From contig JABAKD010000020.1 in NCBI GenBank assembly GCA_012845835.1, forward strand, positions 3,234,936-3,298,935: a stretch of 64,000 bases of DNA, in the 5' to 3' direction. The translations under genes were made by a program, and so were the position numbers. Positions 59,601 to 64,000 of this stretch are shown in pieces. The notes under the pieces are model-generated. The model saw nothing but the letters and a program-made list of their open reading frames with translations. It was not told the origin of the DNA and did no database searches. How positions within the stretch are numbered: the first letter of the stretch is position 1; each line of letters begins with the position of its first letter. The stretch is from Undaria pinnatifida (Eukaryota > Sar > Phaeophyceae > Laminariales > Alariaceae).

Positions 59601-61901
59601 TGTTGGAGACGCTGACGTGGACGGCCCGGGCGGGGTGGTCGAGGTCGCCAAGTGCGGAAAGCTGGAACCGCAGGTAAAGCTTCGGGCCTGTTGAGGATTA
59701 TTGTTGGCCAAGCTTTCTAATCTGCGAGGCCCTATGCAGTCCGACGCTGAGGGGGTCAGCGACAAGCAGGCATGTCAGGGCTTGCACCACGCCTACGCTT
59801 CCAGAGGGTTAACCGCCGGCAAAAGCTGCTCGAAATCGACCGTGAACTTCACGTTTTGGCACGTTTTTTTCGCAATCTTGTGCGGGCGCAACGTAGAGTT
59901 TTTTTTCAGAAATCGCAAGAAGCACGTTATATCAGTACGCCCCGTTCCGTTTGTGTTTGCTGTCTGAGCTGCAATGGCGCTTGATCGTGCGTGGGTGCAT
60001 TAGGAAAACCTTGAGCAGTGACTAGCATGTCCCCGCGCTGTTCTGAGCACTACTACGACAACTTGATACGTGAACTGCCAGAGTGGGACGTTGCGATGCC
60101 GATTAGAACGGGCGATGCCTAGTCTGTTCGGGGGAAACAGCCCGTTAGACTATTGGCACTCCCCATCTTCAAACACGCCAAATACATGAAACATAAACAA
60201 ACATCTTATTCTCGCACCTTGCCCTCGCTCTCATACAACCCCAAAAATATACGCGGGACGATCTGCGAATCTGTGAATTTGCTTTACGAGTCTATCCACA
60301 TGCTCTACGAATCTGTAAACATTCTCGATGTTTCTACACATGTAGAATAAGCAACAACCAAAAAGTTACGCTTCGGTTCGTGTGCGCCAATTCTGCACTC
60401 GCTCGTTCGTCCTCAGCAAAACGCAGAAGGCAGCCCAGAGCGGAGGCAGAGCAACAGCGCGGGGACGGCGCGAACCTCCTCCGTTGGTCACAGCCCCTCC
60501 AAGGAAGGCGGTGACAGCACCGAGAGCAGGATAGCGCTGGTATCGTCCAGCCTCGAGTCGACCCCCGAGGAGGATTCCGACACCAGCCTGTCGAACGAAG
60601 CTGGCGGGAACGATGGGAGGGCACGGCGAAGATCGACTAAAGATGGATCTCAGCAACCGCCAGGGATCAACGGTGGGTCGGCGACGATCACTTCTGACTC
60701 GCACGACAGGGACCCTCTTAACAAGGGGTCGGATGGGGGCAGCGGAGAGCGCCCCCCAAGCGGAAGCGGCTGGCTAGGAGGGAAGCAGCCAGCGCCGATC
60801 GAGGGGCTGCCGAATGGGTCGACCGTTGACTGGGAGGTGGCAGTCGTCATGTCGTCAACAAATGCCGATGAGATGGTGAGTGGGTTGTAGAAAAATGTGT
60901 TGAACAGCGTGAGCGACACGGCGATTTACCGAAATAAAGATGTGGTGGAGTAGCTGCAATATCCCCCGCCGTACCCCAGAGGCGAGTTACCTCGCTTGTG
61001 GGCAGTATCGTAGACAGACGACCGCCTGCAACGCTGCCATTTCAGAAATTCAACCTCAAGATACTCAAAACCGACCAGCTCGATTAGCTGCAGTATGTCG
61101 CCTCGTGTTGTGCAGCGACGTGTACAGAGTCTAGGGTGGTACAACACGGTCCATAATCTCCGTATTTCTTCCTGGCCCATTATTTCCATTCCGTTCTCGC
61201 ACCGTTGCATCGAACGCACCGCACCGACGCCCTTTCAACACGTCAACATTGACGTTCATCCTTAGGTGCAAAAGTACGTGCAGACGCGAAAGGATTTCAC
61301 GTCCGGCCGAAGAGGCTCTATTAACGTCTCCTCGCTAGCAGCACGGCGCCGCAGCTCCGTACTACTACCCCCCAGTGTCAAACCGTCTACCCTGGCAGCC
61401 GGTGGCAGCGACGCAGTCACCGCGATTGCATCCACAGCTAGTGGCAGGGAGGCGATGACTAAATCCTTGAGCGATGCGTTGCAGAGGAGAGGGTCCGCGC
61501 AACGACGTGGTCGACGCGCGTCGGCATTCGTGCGTCAGTCTTCGCATGACCGGACGGCACAAGGGGGTGCGCCACGTAAGGCTTCCTTAGTCGCCCAACT
61601 CGATGGCAGGCCTGCGTCTGTCCCAGTATTTCCCACCGAAGGCAGTTGGAGTTCACCGGCGCTGGGGGTGGCCGCGGCACCTTCTCTTCCGCAACGAAGA
61701 GCGTCGCTTTTGCCGGTCAAAGAGGGTGCTGCGGGGAGGCAACCTCTTGCCGTGATCGAGGGCGAGAACGCCGAGAAGGCCGGGAAGGACGATGTTTGTG
61801 ACGACGGAACGGCGAGGGGAAGGGGTACCGTTGAATCCGTCGAGAACTCGAAAGGCGAGCCGTTCGACGCGGGGTCGCAGCTTCCGGTCACGAACTTGTA
61901 G
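32397..61901 (+). CDS. Large armadillo-repeat protein, at least 27 exons
   Basis: The gene codes for about 1717 residues. Residues 1 to about 178 are basic, Ser-rich and probably disordered. About 179 to 1209 form roughly two dozen armadillo repeats, seen as recurring patterns such as GVAALTKL, CAVALCNLS and CAAALYNLARN. About 1210 to 1717 are a Gly/Ser/Arg-rich tail. Armadillo arrays form superhelical protein-binding scaffolds; no catalytic domain or membrane segment is visible, so the partner and process are unknown. The ATG at 32397 sits in a GCAGCATGG context, and the stop is TAG at 61899. Reading phase agrees at every modelled junction if two introns use GC donors. Of 26 introns, 22 are phase 0. 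The part between 39246 and 44431 may still lack an exon, because one repeat there looks short. Best guess is a scaffold or cytoskeleton-associated protein, but this is inference only. Confidence 0.88.
33902..33976 (+). CDS. Armadillo gene exon 2
   Basis: It lies between GACCAG|CCA and AGA|GTAGGT, phase 0 at both ends. It codes for PDKLTQSYYSLVDSLAIK then RGTSSQR. It is short and its acceptor could shift, so this exon is less sure than its neighbours. Confidence 0.68.
34306..34482 (+). CDS. Armadillo gene exon 3
   Basis: It lies between GCGAAG|GGA and AAAGAG|GTAATG, phase 0 at both ends. It codes for a charged stretch including DPSRDPKKTRADTSEEQKRR and LAQLGVKEGEDVV, still before the repeat array. 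Confidence 0.78.
34800..35030. repeat. Dispersed AT-rich repeat
   Basis: It ends in the pattern GTTCAGAAAACGTTTCAG then GGGCTACCTCTGTCGTGGCA. Relatives are at 53255-53350 (5' part), 54080-54480 (diverged) and 62585-62800. Confidence 0.65.
35175..35235 (+). repeat. Dispersed repeat copy
   Basis: It reads CAGCCGTGAGTTCGACGAAT, then CTCATCTTTGCAAGCTGCG, in the intron before armadillo exon 4. Confidence 0.8.
35725..35892 (+). CDS. Armadillo gene exon 4, first armadillo repeat
   Basis: The acceptor is TTCGCAG|GCT and the donor CACAG|GTATCG, phase 0 at both ends. It codes for RRRLAISLATLSSKPEKRA, DVVANGGVAALTKLSRSEE and SRTRSSCAQ. This is a clear armadillo pattern, with Gly-Gly-Val before helix 3. 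Confidence 0.92.
36757..36845 (+). repeat. Dispersed repeat copy
   Basis: It carries the core with a T-run insertion and CAGCAAGCTGACCTTGTGTG, ending ATACTCTGATCGCGCG. Confidence 0.78.
37110..37330 (+). mobile_element. SINE-like body, partner of 4878-5190
   Basis: It shares ATTTCGACGCGAGCCGACGA, CTCGCGATAAAGACGAAGGC and CAATGGGATG patterns with the 4.9-kb copy but lacks its tRNA-like head. Confidence 0.65.
37637..37880 (+). mobile_element. 5'-truncated SINE copy, partner of 10571-10905
   Basis: It starts at CGCCGAGTGCGAACTCGTAT and runs in step with the 10.6-kb copy through GACACCTGTGACCACGGCTT to the TATA-rich tail. Confidence 0.82.
38285..38530 (+). repeat. Tandem duplication of about 120 bases
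   Basis: Two units share CTTCTGTGCAT/CTTATGTGCAT, GTGTAGTCGC, GGTCGGTG and CTCTCTAG. It lies in the intron before armadillo exon 5. Confidence 0.75.
39067..39246 (+). CDS. Armadillo gene exon 5
   Basis: It lies between GTGCAG|GCC and GCAGAG|GTAGGA, 60 codons in phase 0. It codes for AFNSLATENDLRRC, GAASAIIALAASSHSA and ECVEALCKLAVWPGSE, continuing the repeat begun in exon 4. Confidence 0.93.
40366..40437. repeat. Pentanucleotide microsatellite (GACCC)n
   Basis: About 14 perfect units of CGACC are followed by a degenerate tail with GAGTTCGAAAAACTCC. A related degenerate tail lies at 62265-62412. Confidence 0.93.
41727..41813 (+). CDS. Armadillo gene exon 6 (5' boundary uncertain)
   Basis: The 3' border CTACAG|GTGATA is clear. 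The armadillo helix VCLKTLINLSCVSGPSD is followed by DELNDSALQ, which joins exon 7 in phase 0. The start at 41727 (ACTCAG|GTG) keeps phase 0. An alternative is GAGAG|GAT near 41661. A repeat helix of about 20 residues seems to be lacking before it, so the exon may be longer or another exon may precede it. Confidence 0.62.
41971..43310 (-). pseudogene. Decayed LINE reverse transcriptase, 5'-truncated
   Basis: Read on the - strand it starts at the catalytic motif TDDFVGISGTPEGLQ, the second half of the Asp-Asp box of a non-LTR reverse transcriptase. It continues through KWRVTAKVKKCAVVVCN and VLKLKYAGEVWEGNAKFVKQ, and ends with a Cys/His cluster, MCPCGTTTESRTHIVGKC, as in C-terminal LINE zinc knuckles. 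Frame breaks near 42785 (A run) and 42440 (in-frame TAG), and everything before the motif is absent. It is a dead insertion in the intron between armadillo exons 6 and 7, opposite to the gene. Confidence 0.88.
44431..44527 (+). CDS. Armadillo gene exon 7
   Basis: The acceptor CTCCCAG|CTT follows a good pyrimidine tract. The donor is CTAG|GTGAGT, leaving one base. It codes for LAATVEEDESLELLVMQLLC then NLSSFKNNQQKL, an armadillo helix pair. Confidence 0.88.
44560..44990. repeat. Cluster of tRNA-like heads and short tandem repeats
   Basis: Three units of about 62 bases (GTGCTGGTTTTATAGCACCA and CCACTAGACCACTCAGTCG) are followed by the inverted head AGTGGTCTAGTGGATAGCGC near 44752. Then come four copies of CTGTGAGTGCAGTGGATGAA and another head near 44971. 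GTGGTCTAGTGGATAG resembles a Pol III A box. Confidence 0.75.
45553..45698 (+). CDS. Armadillo gene exon 8
   Basis: The acceptor ATCCCAG|TT supplies the two bases needed after exon 7, giving VEDGAIRIVARAAQRSAS and VVRLCASTLCNFAGEG. The donor is CACAG|GTAATG. Confidence 0.9.
46294..46466 (+). CDS. Armadillo gene exon 9, likely ending at a GC donor
   Basis: The acceptor is TTGGCAG|GCT. It codes for ALLDLTKHEDLGVRREVAHT, VARLAADASCREKILQYG and IISTLVTMSK. Ending at the first GT (46438) leaves phase 0, which cannot join exon 10. Extending to CCG|GCGAGT leaves two bases and yields DDVDTATGR then YMALAFRVLSSD, a complete armadillo repeat. Confidence 0.75.
47413..47538 (+). CDS. Armadillo gene exon 10
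   Basis: The acceptor is GAACAG|G and the donor CTAAG|GTACGG, leaving two bases. It codes for YMALAFRVLSSDLKFAGI and VAGGAVDALISLTRSAD. The in-frame TGA at 47387 excludes a longer 5' end. Confidence 0.86.
47570..47640 (+). repeat. Dispersed repeat copy
   Basis: It reads ATCTGTGAGTTCGACGAATG, then TTTGCAAGCTGCGTAATACA, between armadillo exons 10 and 11. Confidence 0.78.
47977..48166 (+). CDS. Armadillo gene exon 11
   Basis: The acceptor TAAAAG|C completes a Ser codon. It codes for CAQSLCNLIRFGIRLDYL, IECGVVSALVHLADPGDE and CAVALYLFFCHPAV. The donor is CACGAG|GTGCGT. Confidence 0.92.
48305..48380. repeat. Palindrome, 37-bp arms
   Basis: The arms match at 34 of 37 positions around a 2-base spacer, for example ACTGGCCCACGCAGTCA and its complement. 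The right arm carries an A-box-like GGGCCAGTGGGTAGTGCT, the same type of head as at 44.75 kb. Confidence 0.93.
48724..48867 (+). CDS. Armadillo gene exon 12
   Basis: It lies between TTTCAG|GTT and CTTCTG|GTGAGA, phase 0. It codes for VVRALLDLCRVGTTN then HCVAAIWNMTNVEQVAH. Confidence 0.92.
49434..49523 (+). CDS. Armadillo gene exon 13
   Basis: It lies between GGACAG|GGA and GCCAG|GTCAGT, 30 codons in phase 0. It codes for GLLQTESDRELKADCA then AALYNLARNQANCQ. Confidence 0.9.
50207..50332 (+). CDS. Armadillo gene exon 14, ending at a GC donor
   Basis: The acceptor is CCTAG|GCG. It codes for AMIVSGAVLPIIMLANSGSF then VQCMSILQRMLLGKDMPEE. The donor is GAG|GCAAGT, the textbook GC-AG consensus. 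Phase 0 fits exon 15, whereas the nearby GT at 50338 would not. Confidence 0.88.
50491..50819. repeat. Tetranucleotide microsatellite (CCCT)n
   Basis: About 320 bases of CCCT/CCTCC units fill the GC-AG intron between armadillo exons 14 and 15 up to about 55 bases before the acceptor. All frames over it are artefacts. Confidence 0.96.
50876..51067 (+). CDS. Armadillo gene exon 15
   Basis: It lies between CTCCCAG|TTA and CGAAAG|GTGCGG, phase 0. It codes for SFVRTLLGMSKMEHRDT, RVVIAVYRISCCKRG and EEGAPESLIRLISKPNEE. Confidence 0.93.
51640..51810 (+). CDS. Armadillo gene exon 16
   Basis: It lies between CTTCAG|GGT and AAGAAG|GTGACG, phase 0. It codes for GCANTLLNLASDPGRELE, VQCGSVSVLLITALVASD and CTKAMTNLLCEKK. 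Confidence 0.93.
52005..52195 (-). repeat. Dispersed repeat, inverted partner of 22484-22665
   Basis: It is the reverse complement of the SET-intron copy. It lies directly beside the long palindrome at 52218-52489. Confidence 0.88.
52218..52489. repeat. Long near-perfect palindrome, about 135-bp arms
   Basis: Arms 52218-52352 and 52355-52489 are separated by CC only and differ at only a few positions, for example CATTGCCCTTGTG and CACAAGGGCAATG at the centre. Transcribed RNA of this intron would form a long hairpin. Confidence 0.95.
52992..53144 (+). CDS. Armadillo gene exon 17
   Basis: It lies between CCCCCAG|GCC and ATGCAG|GTGGGA, phase 0. It codes for MFKDGVVWGLATMSKSKD then LCAVALCNLSCEYWKD. 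Confidence 0.93.
53369..53575 (+). repeat. Tandem repeat, four units of about 50 bases
   Basis: Units contain TTGCGAAACAAAAA, ACATGCGGAT and ATTTGGGT with small variations. It is preceded at 53180-53275 by a 48-base duplication (GGTACACCTTTTT). Confidence 0.9.
54575..54697 (+). CDS. Armadillo gene exon 18
   Basis: It lies between GGCTAG|GCA and AACACG|GTGGGT, phase 0. It codes for AIYGLTRSEDEAAMTAGA, then KTLHNILLRAQRLDG and VDHLFSNT. Confidence 0.88.
55366..55528 (+). CDS. Armadillo gene exon 19
   Basis: It lies between ATGGCAG|GTG and GAGC|GTGAGT, leaving one base. It codes for VPLARLALEHKSKEVRL, GLKLAHLVSTTAASRE and RIDINEFVSDE. Confidence 0.91.
55832..56145 (+). CDS. Armadillo gene exon 20
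   Basis: The acceptor CAAAAG|CG gives the two bases needed. It codes for 104 residues including LCYAFCCTLCTFALDPAT, FDRLAQFMYSVSCSPEH and DTCAALLFNLSTQ. This is the longest repeat exon, with divergent Cys-rich repeats. The donor is ACTCAG|GTGTTT. Confidence 0.91.
56495..56620 (+). CDS. Armadillo gene exon 21
   Basis: It lies between GCTGCAG|GAT and GGGAAG|GTACGC, phase 0. It codes for VKTELVLKGGTRLAFALW then ARRNCSLVACNLAVGK. Confidence 0.92.
57360..57494 (+). CDS. Armadillo gene exon 22
   Basis: It lies between GAAAAAG|GTC and GTCTCT|GTAAGC, phase 0. It codes for MVRHGAGQLLVDLVAETD then RKRASAAFRNLLCVS. Confidence 0.9.
57971..58159 (+). CDS. Armadillo gene exon 23, last clear armadillo repeats
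   Basis: The acceptor is TTGGCAG|GGA. It codes for LAEEGVISALIDLAKTE, RRNCASAMRSMTCKAE and LLIASGAIKVILDDATNQ. The donor CAG|GTCATC is a weak consensus, but phase 0 suits exon 24. Confidence 0.89.
58533..58796 (+). CDS. Armadillo gene exon 24
   Basis: It lies between TTTCCAG|GAT and CTAGAG|GTGAGT, 88 codons in phase 0. It codes for DSDEHLAINSELLCAIEA, then an Ala-rich probable helix, RAVKAAARAKAAAALDKE. The armadillo pattern ends here. Confidence 0.87.
59506..59673 (+). CDS. Armadillo gene exon 25
   Basis: It lies between GCTCAG|GCT and CCGCAG|GTAAAG, phase 0. It codes for an acidic, Gly-rich segment including EPDMEVSTKQAGAKRFDD and GPGGVVEVAKCG. Confidence 0.84.
60417..60875 (+). CDS. Armadillo gene exon 26
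   Basis: It lies between CCTCAG|CAA and GAGATG|GTGAGT, 153 codons fully open in phase 0. It is Ser, Gly and Asp rich and probably disordered. It contains PERRQSNSAG and ARRSTKDG, and ends VDWEVAVVMSSTNADEM. Confidence 0.86.
61266..61901 (+). CDS. Armadillo gene exon 27 (C-terminus)
   Basis: The acceptor CCTTAG|GTG opens 211 codons, ending in TAG at 61899. It begins VQKYVQTRKDFTSGRRGS. The tail is Arg, Ser and Ala rich with six basic-basic-x-Ser sites (RRGS, RRRS, RRGS, RRAS, RKAS, RRAS). It ends GSQLPVTNL. Confidence 0.88.
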   Translation: MQKYVQTRKDFTSGRRGSINVSSLAARRRSSVLLPPSVKPSTLAAGGSDAVTAIASTASGREAMTKSLSDALQRRGSAQRRGRRASAFVRQSSHDRTAQGGAPRKASLVAQLDGRPASVPVFPTEGSWSSPALGVAAAPSLPQRRASLLPVKEGAAGRQPLAVIEGENAEKAGKDDVCDDGTARGRGTVESVENSKGEPFDAGSQLPVTNL

Positions 61902-62264
61902 CATTAGAGCGTTAGACGACCTGCCTCATAGTTTTCACGCTTCGAGGGGGAGTTGCACTGGCGTAAGTAGCGCTACACCCAGGTGGGGCAACTCGCCTCA
62001 CGCGATACCTTCCTTTTTTTATGCTGTTTTTATCCCGAATGTTTTCCAGGTCGAGATGTCGGCCCAGTTTGCCCGCCGACGGTGGGGCACAGATTAGCTT
62101 TTCTGCCATTTTTTTCGGGGCTTCGAGTTTGGAGTCTCGACTCCAACAAACCACAGACTGGACACAATTGTCAATTCCGTTTTTCTTCCATTGGTTGTAC
62201 TCATCATGCCCCGCGGTGTTTCTACGGTCTAGGGGTCGTAACTTTCAAGACTTTCACGTGATTG

Positions 62265-62412
62265 GGTGACCTGGCCCGACCCGTGAGATTTGAAAAACAC
62301 CTAACCCGAACCGGCCCGACCGGTGAGACTTCGAACAGCCCCGGACCCAAGCCGACTCGACTCGTGAGTTTTTTTTTATACCGCCTGACCTGACCCGCGG
62401 GCCGGACCATGA
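62265..62412. repeat. Degenerate GACCCG-rich repeat
   Basis: Irregular CCGACCCGTGAG(A/T)TT units occur downstream of the armadillo gene. They resemble the tail of the GACCC array at 40.4 kb. Confidence 0.6.
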
Positions 62413-62584
62413 CCCGTGAACAGCCCTGGTATATTTCAGCCGCGCAAGCTACAGGCCGGTGGCTTCAGCATTGGCAGTGTCGGCACTTAGCTGAGAACTC
62501 GAGTACCTCAGCTGTTTGGGAAACGCCAAGAGAGGGACATATCGTGCCCGTACACATGCCACACGGTAGATGTGCACCATTTTT

Positions 62585-62800
62585 TGAGGCTCTTAATCTC
62601 ATGAGCTCTATATACCTCACCCAAAACCGATTTTTTTAGCAAAATAAAAGGGCTACCCGATCAACAATCCCATGCCGTAGTCATAGCAGAACCCCACGTG
62701 GCAAAAGAAAGAATAAATTTCTGACGACTTTGGGTTAAGGAGCCCAGTCATTCAGAAAACGTTTCAGCCAAAAACGTGTTACCTCTATCGTAGCACGCTT
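62585..62800. repeat. Dispersed AT-rich repeat
   Basis: It shares AAGGAGCCC, CATTCAGAAAACGTTTCAG and TACCTCTATCGTAGCA with the copy at 34800-35030. Confidence 0.7.
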
Positions 62801-64000
62801 CCCCGGAAATTTCTGGACGAGCTGCTGCTTTTGGTACCAGGTATAACCGAACAGTGTTACTATTAGATCGAGGGGCGCATGTGTAGTCTATATTCCAACT
62901 TCCATCCCTAGGAGCAATTGTCGCGAGATTCAGCGGCCATCGCAGATGGTACTAATTGTGGCAGGGCATGAAGGCAAGACGTGGCCAGTCGCTCGTCCCC
63001 GCTCGCAGGTTGATGGCAATAATTATCGTTACACTAACGCCAAACTGAGCGCAGTCGTGACAATGCGACAGCACGACAACGCAGCTAATCTGAGCTGGTA
63101 CAGTAGGTGCCTACAGCAATGTCGTCTCACTGTTGTCAAGATAAACGAGGATGCGGCTACCACAACCCAGGCATCTACCACCTACCGCTGTGCCCATCTC
63201 GAAGCATCGCACGTTCGCACCCGCCACCGTATGTCACGCAAAAGGGTGATAGCGCGCCTGAGAGCCGTCTCGAAACAGCTGAAATAAATAAAACTAGAAA
63301 TCAATAGTGCAATTCGATACGTACTGCCAACGCCATTGCGCGAAAGCGCGAAGCCCGTGCAGGGTCAAAATTCACTAAATCACCGGCGGAGCTACGGCAC
63401 GATTGCGGCACGATCACGACGCCGCATTACCCTCGCCCTGAAAGTGGCTTTGCAACACTCTAAAGCAGAAAAAACTTCAGCACGTTGTTTCGAGAGGATG
63501 ACAATTACGCAATTGCCGAGGTGCCAAAGGCCACGTCACACACACGGTAAACAAACGCCTCCAAAGGAAAAATTTGCAGAGCGTATTAGCCTACCCCATT
63601 AGACGTAACACATACGCACACGTAGGCGCACTCACGGACACAAAGGGCCGGTAAGCCGCGCCAACAACCGCGGGAGGCATTTGATCAGTCTTGTCAGCCG
63701 CCAAACAGCAAAAACGCTTCGCCCGTACAGAGTGCGAATGGGAAAAAAATAAACCCATAAAATATCGTTCGGTCGAAGCTGAAGGCTCTCGCGCGTCTCA
63801 TGTGGATGAACGGAGACCTCATGGCAACCCCGCTGCTTTGTTCTGCGGGGTCTCGTCGGGGAACACCTAGGTGGGAGACCGGGAAACACGAGCGGGCACA
63901 AGCGGAAACGTGGAGCGGAAACGTGAACAACAATGAGTTGGGATTGCGACCCACGAAACTTGTTTCCAGTCTGTCTGAACATGTGCGTTATGTTGGCGAT
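62801..64000. other. No gene recognised
   Basis: Some frames of up to 116 codons exist on both strands, but no conserved motif was seen. Confidence 0.4.

Overview
This window is nuclear eukaryotic DNA. It carries parts of two intron-rich genes, both on the + strand, in a sea of long introns, microsatellites, fold-back DNA and small mobile elements. Coding exons are GC-rich and short (about 80 to 640 bases). Introns run from about 300 bases to several kilobases and mostly use GT-AG borders with GTGAG-like donors. Long introns, triplet, tetra- and hexanucleotide microsatellites, and clade-wide eukaryotic protein families fit an alga, most likely a brown alga (Ectocarpus-like stramenopile). The organism is inference; no marker gene in the window proves it.

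Layout. From 1 to about 15.4 kb I find no gene. This stretch holds a LINE 3' fragment, large inverted and direct repeats, tRNA-derived SINE-like elements, a 12-copy dispersed repeat family and a Harbinger-like non-autonomous transposon. From about 15.7 to 27.5 kb lies a protein-lysine methyltransferase gene of the SET / Rubisco-LSMT / SETD3 type, read from nine exons. The region from 27.5 to 32.4 kb is intergenic, with a 10-bp-period repeat array, a hAT-type element with a perfect 8-bp target duplication, and a fold-back element. From 32397 to 61901 lies a gene of at least 27 exons coding for about 1.7 thousand residues: a disordered N-terminus, about two dozen armadillo repeats, and a long disordered C-terminal tail with many basic-basic-x-Ser sites. 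Its introns hold a decayed LINE reverse transcriptase on the - strand, several palindromes, tandem repeats and a 300-base CCCT microsatellite. From 61.9 to 64 kb I see only repeats.

The two genes share a strand but nothing ties their functions together. The exon models were made by hand from open frames, splice-site consensus, reading-phase agreement and protein-family pattern. Internal exons of both genes agree in phase across nearly every junction. The weak points are the first and last SET exons, the region between the fifth and seventh armadillo-gene exons, and any untranslated exons.

The most notable observations are two likely GC-AG introns in the armadillo gene, the excess of phase-0 introns there, three mobile elements whose termini and target duplications can be read directly (hAT, Harbinger, and a TTAA-type MITE with its empty site preserved in an inverted copy), and the strong excess of a CCTGGTA/TACCAGG 7-mer in non-coding DNA.
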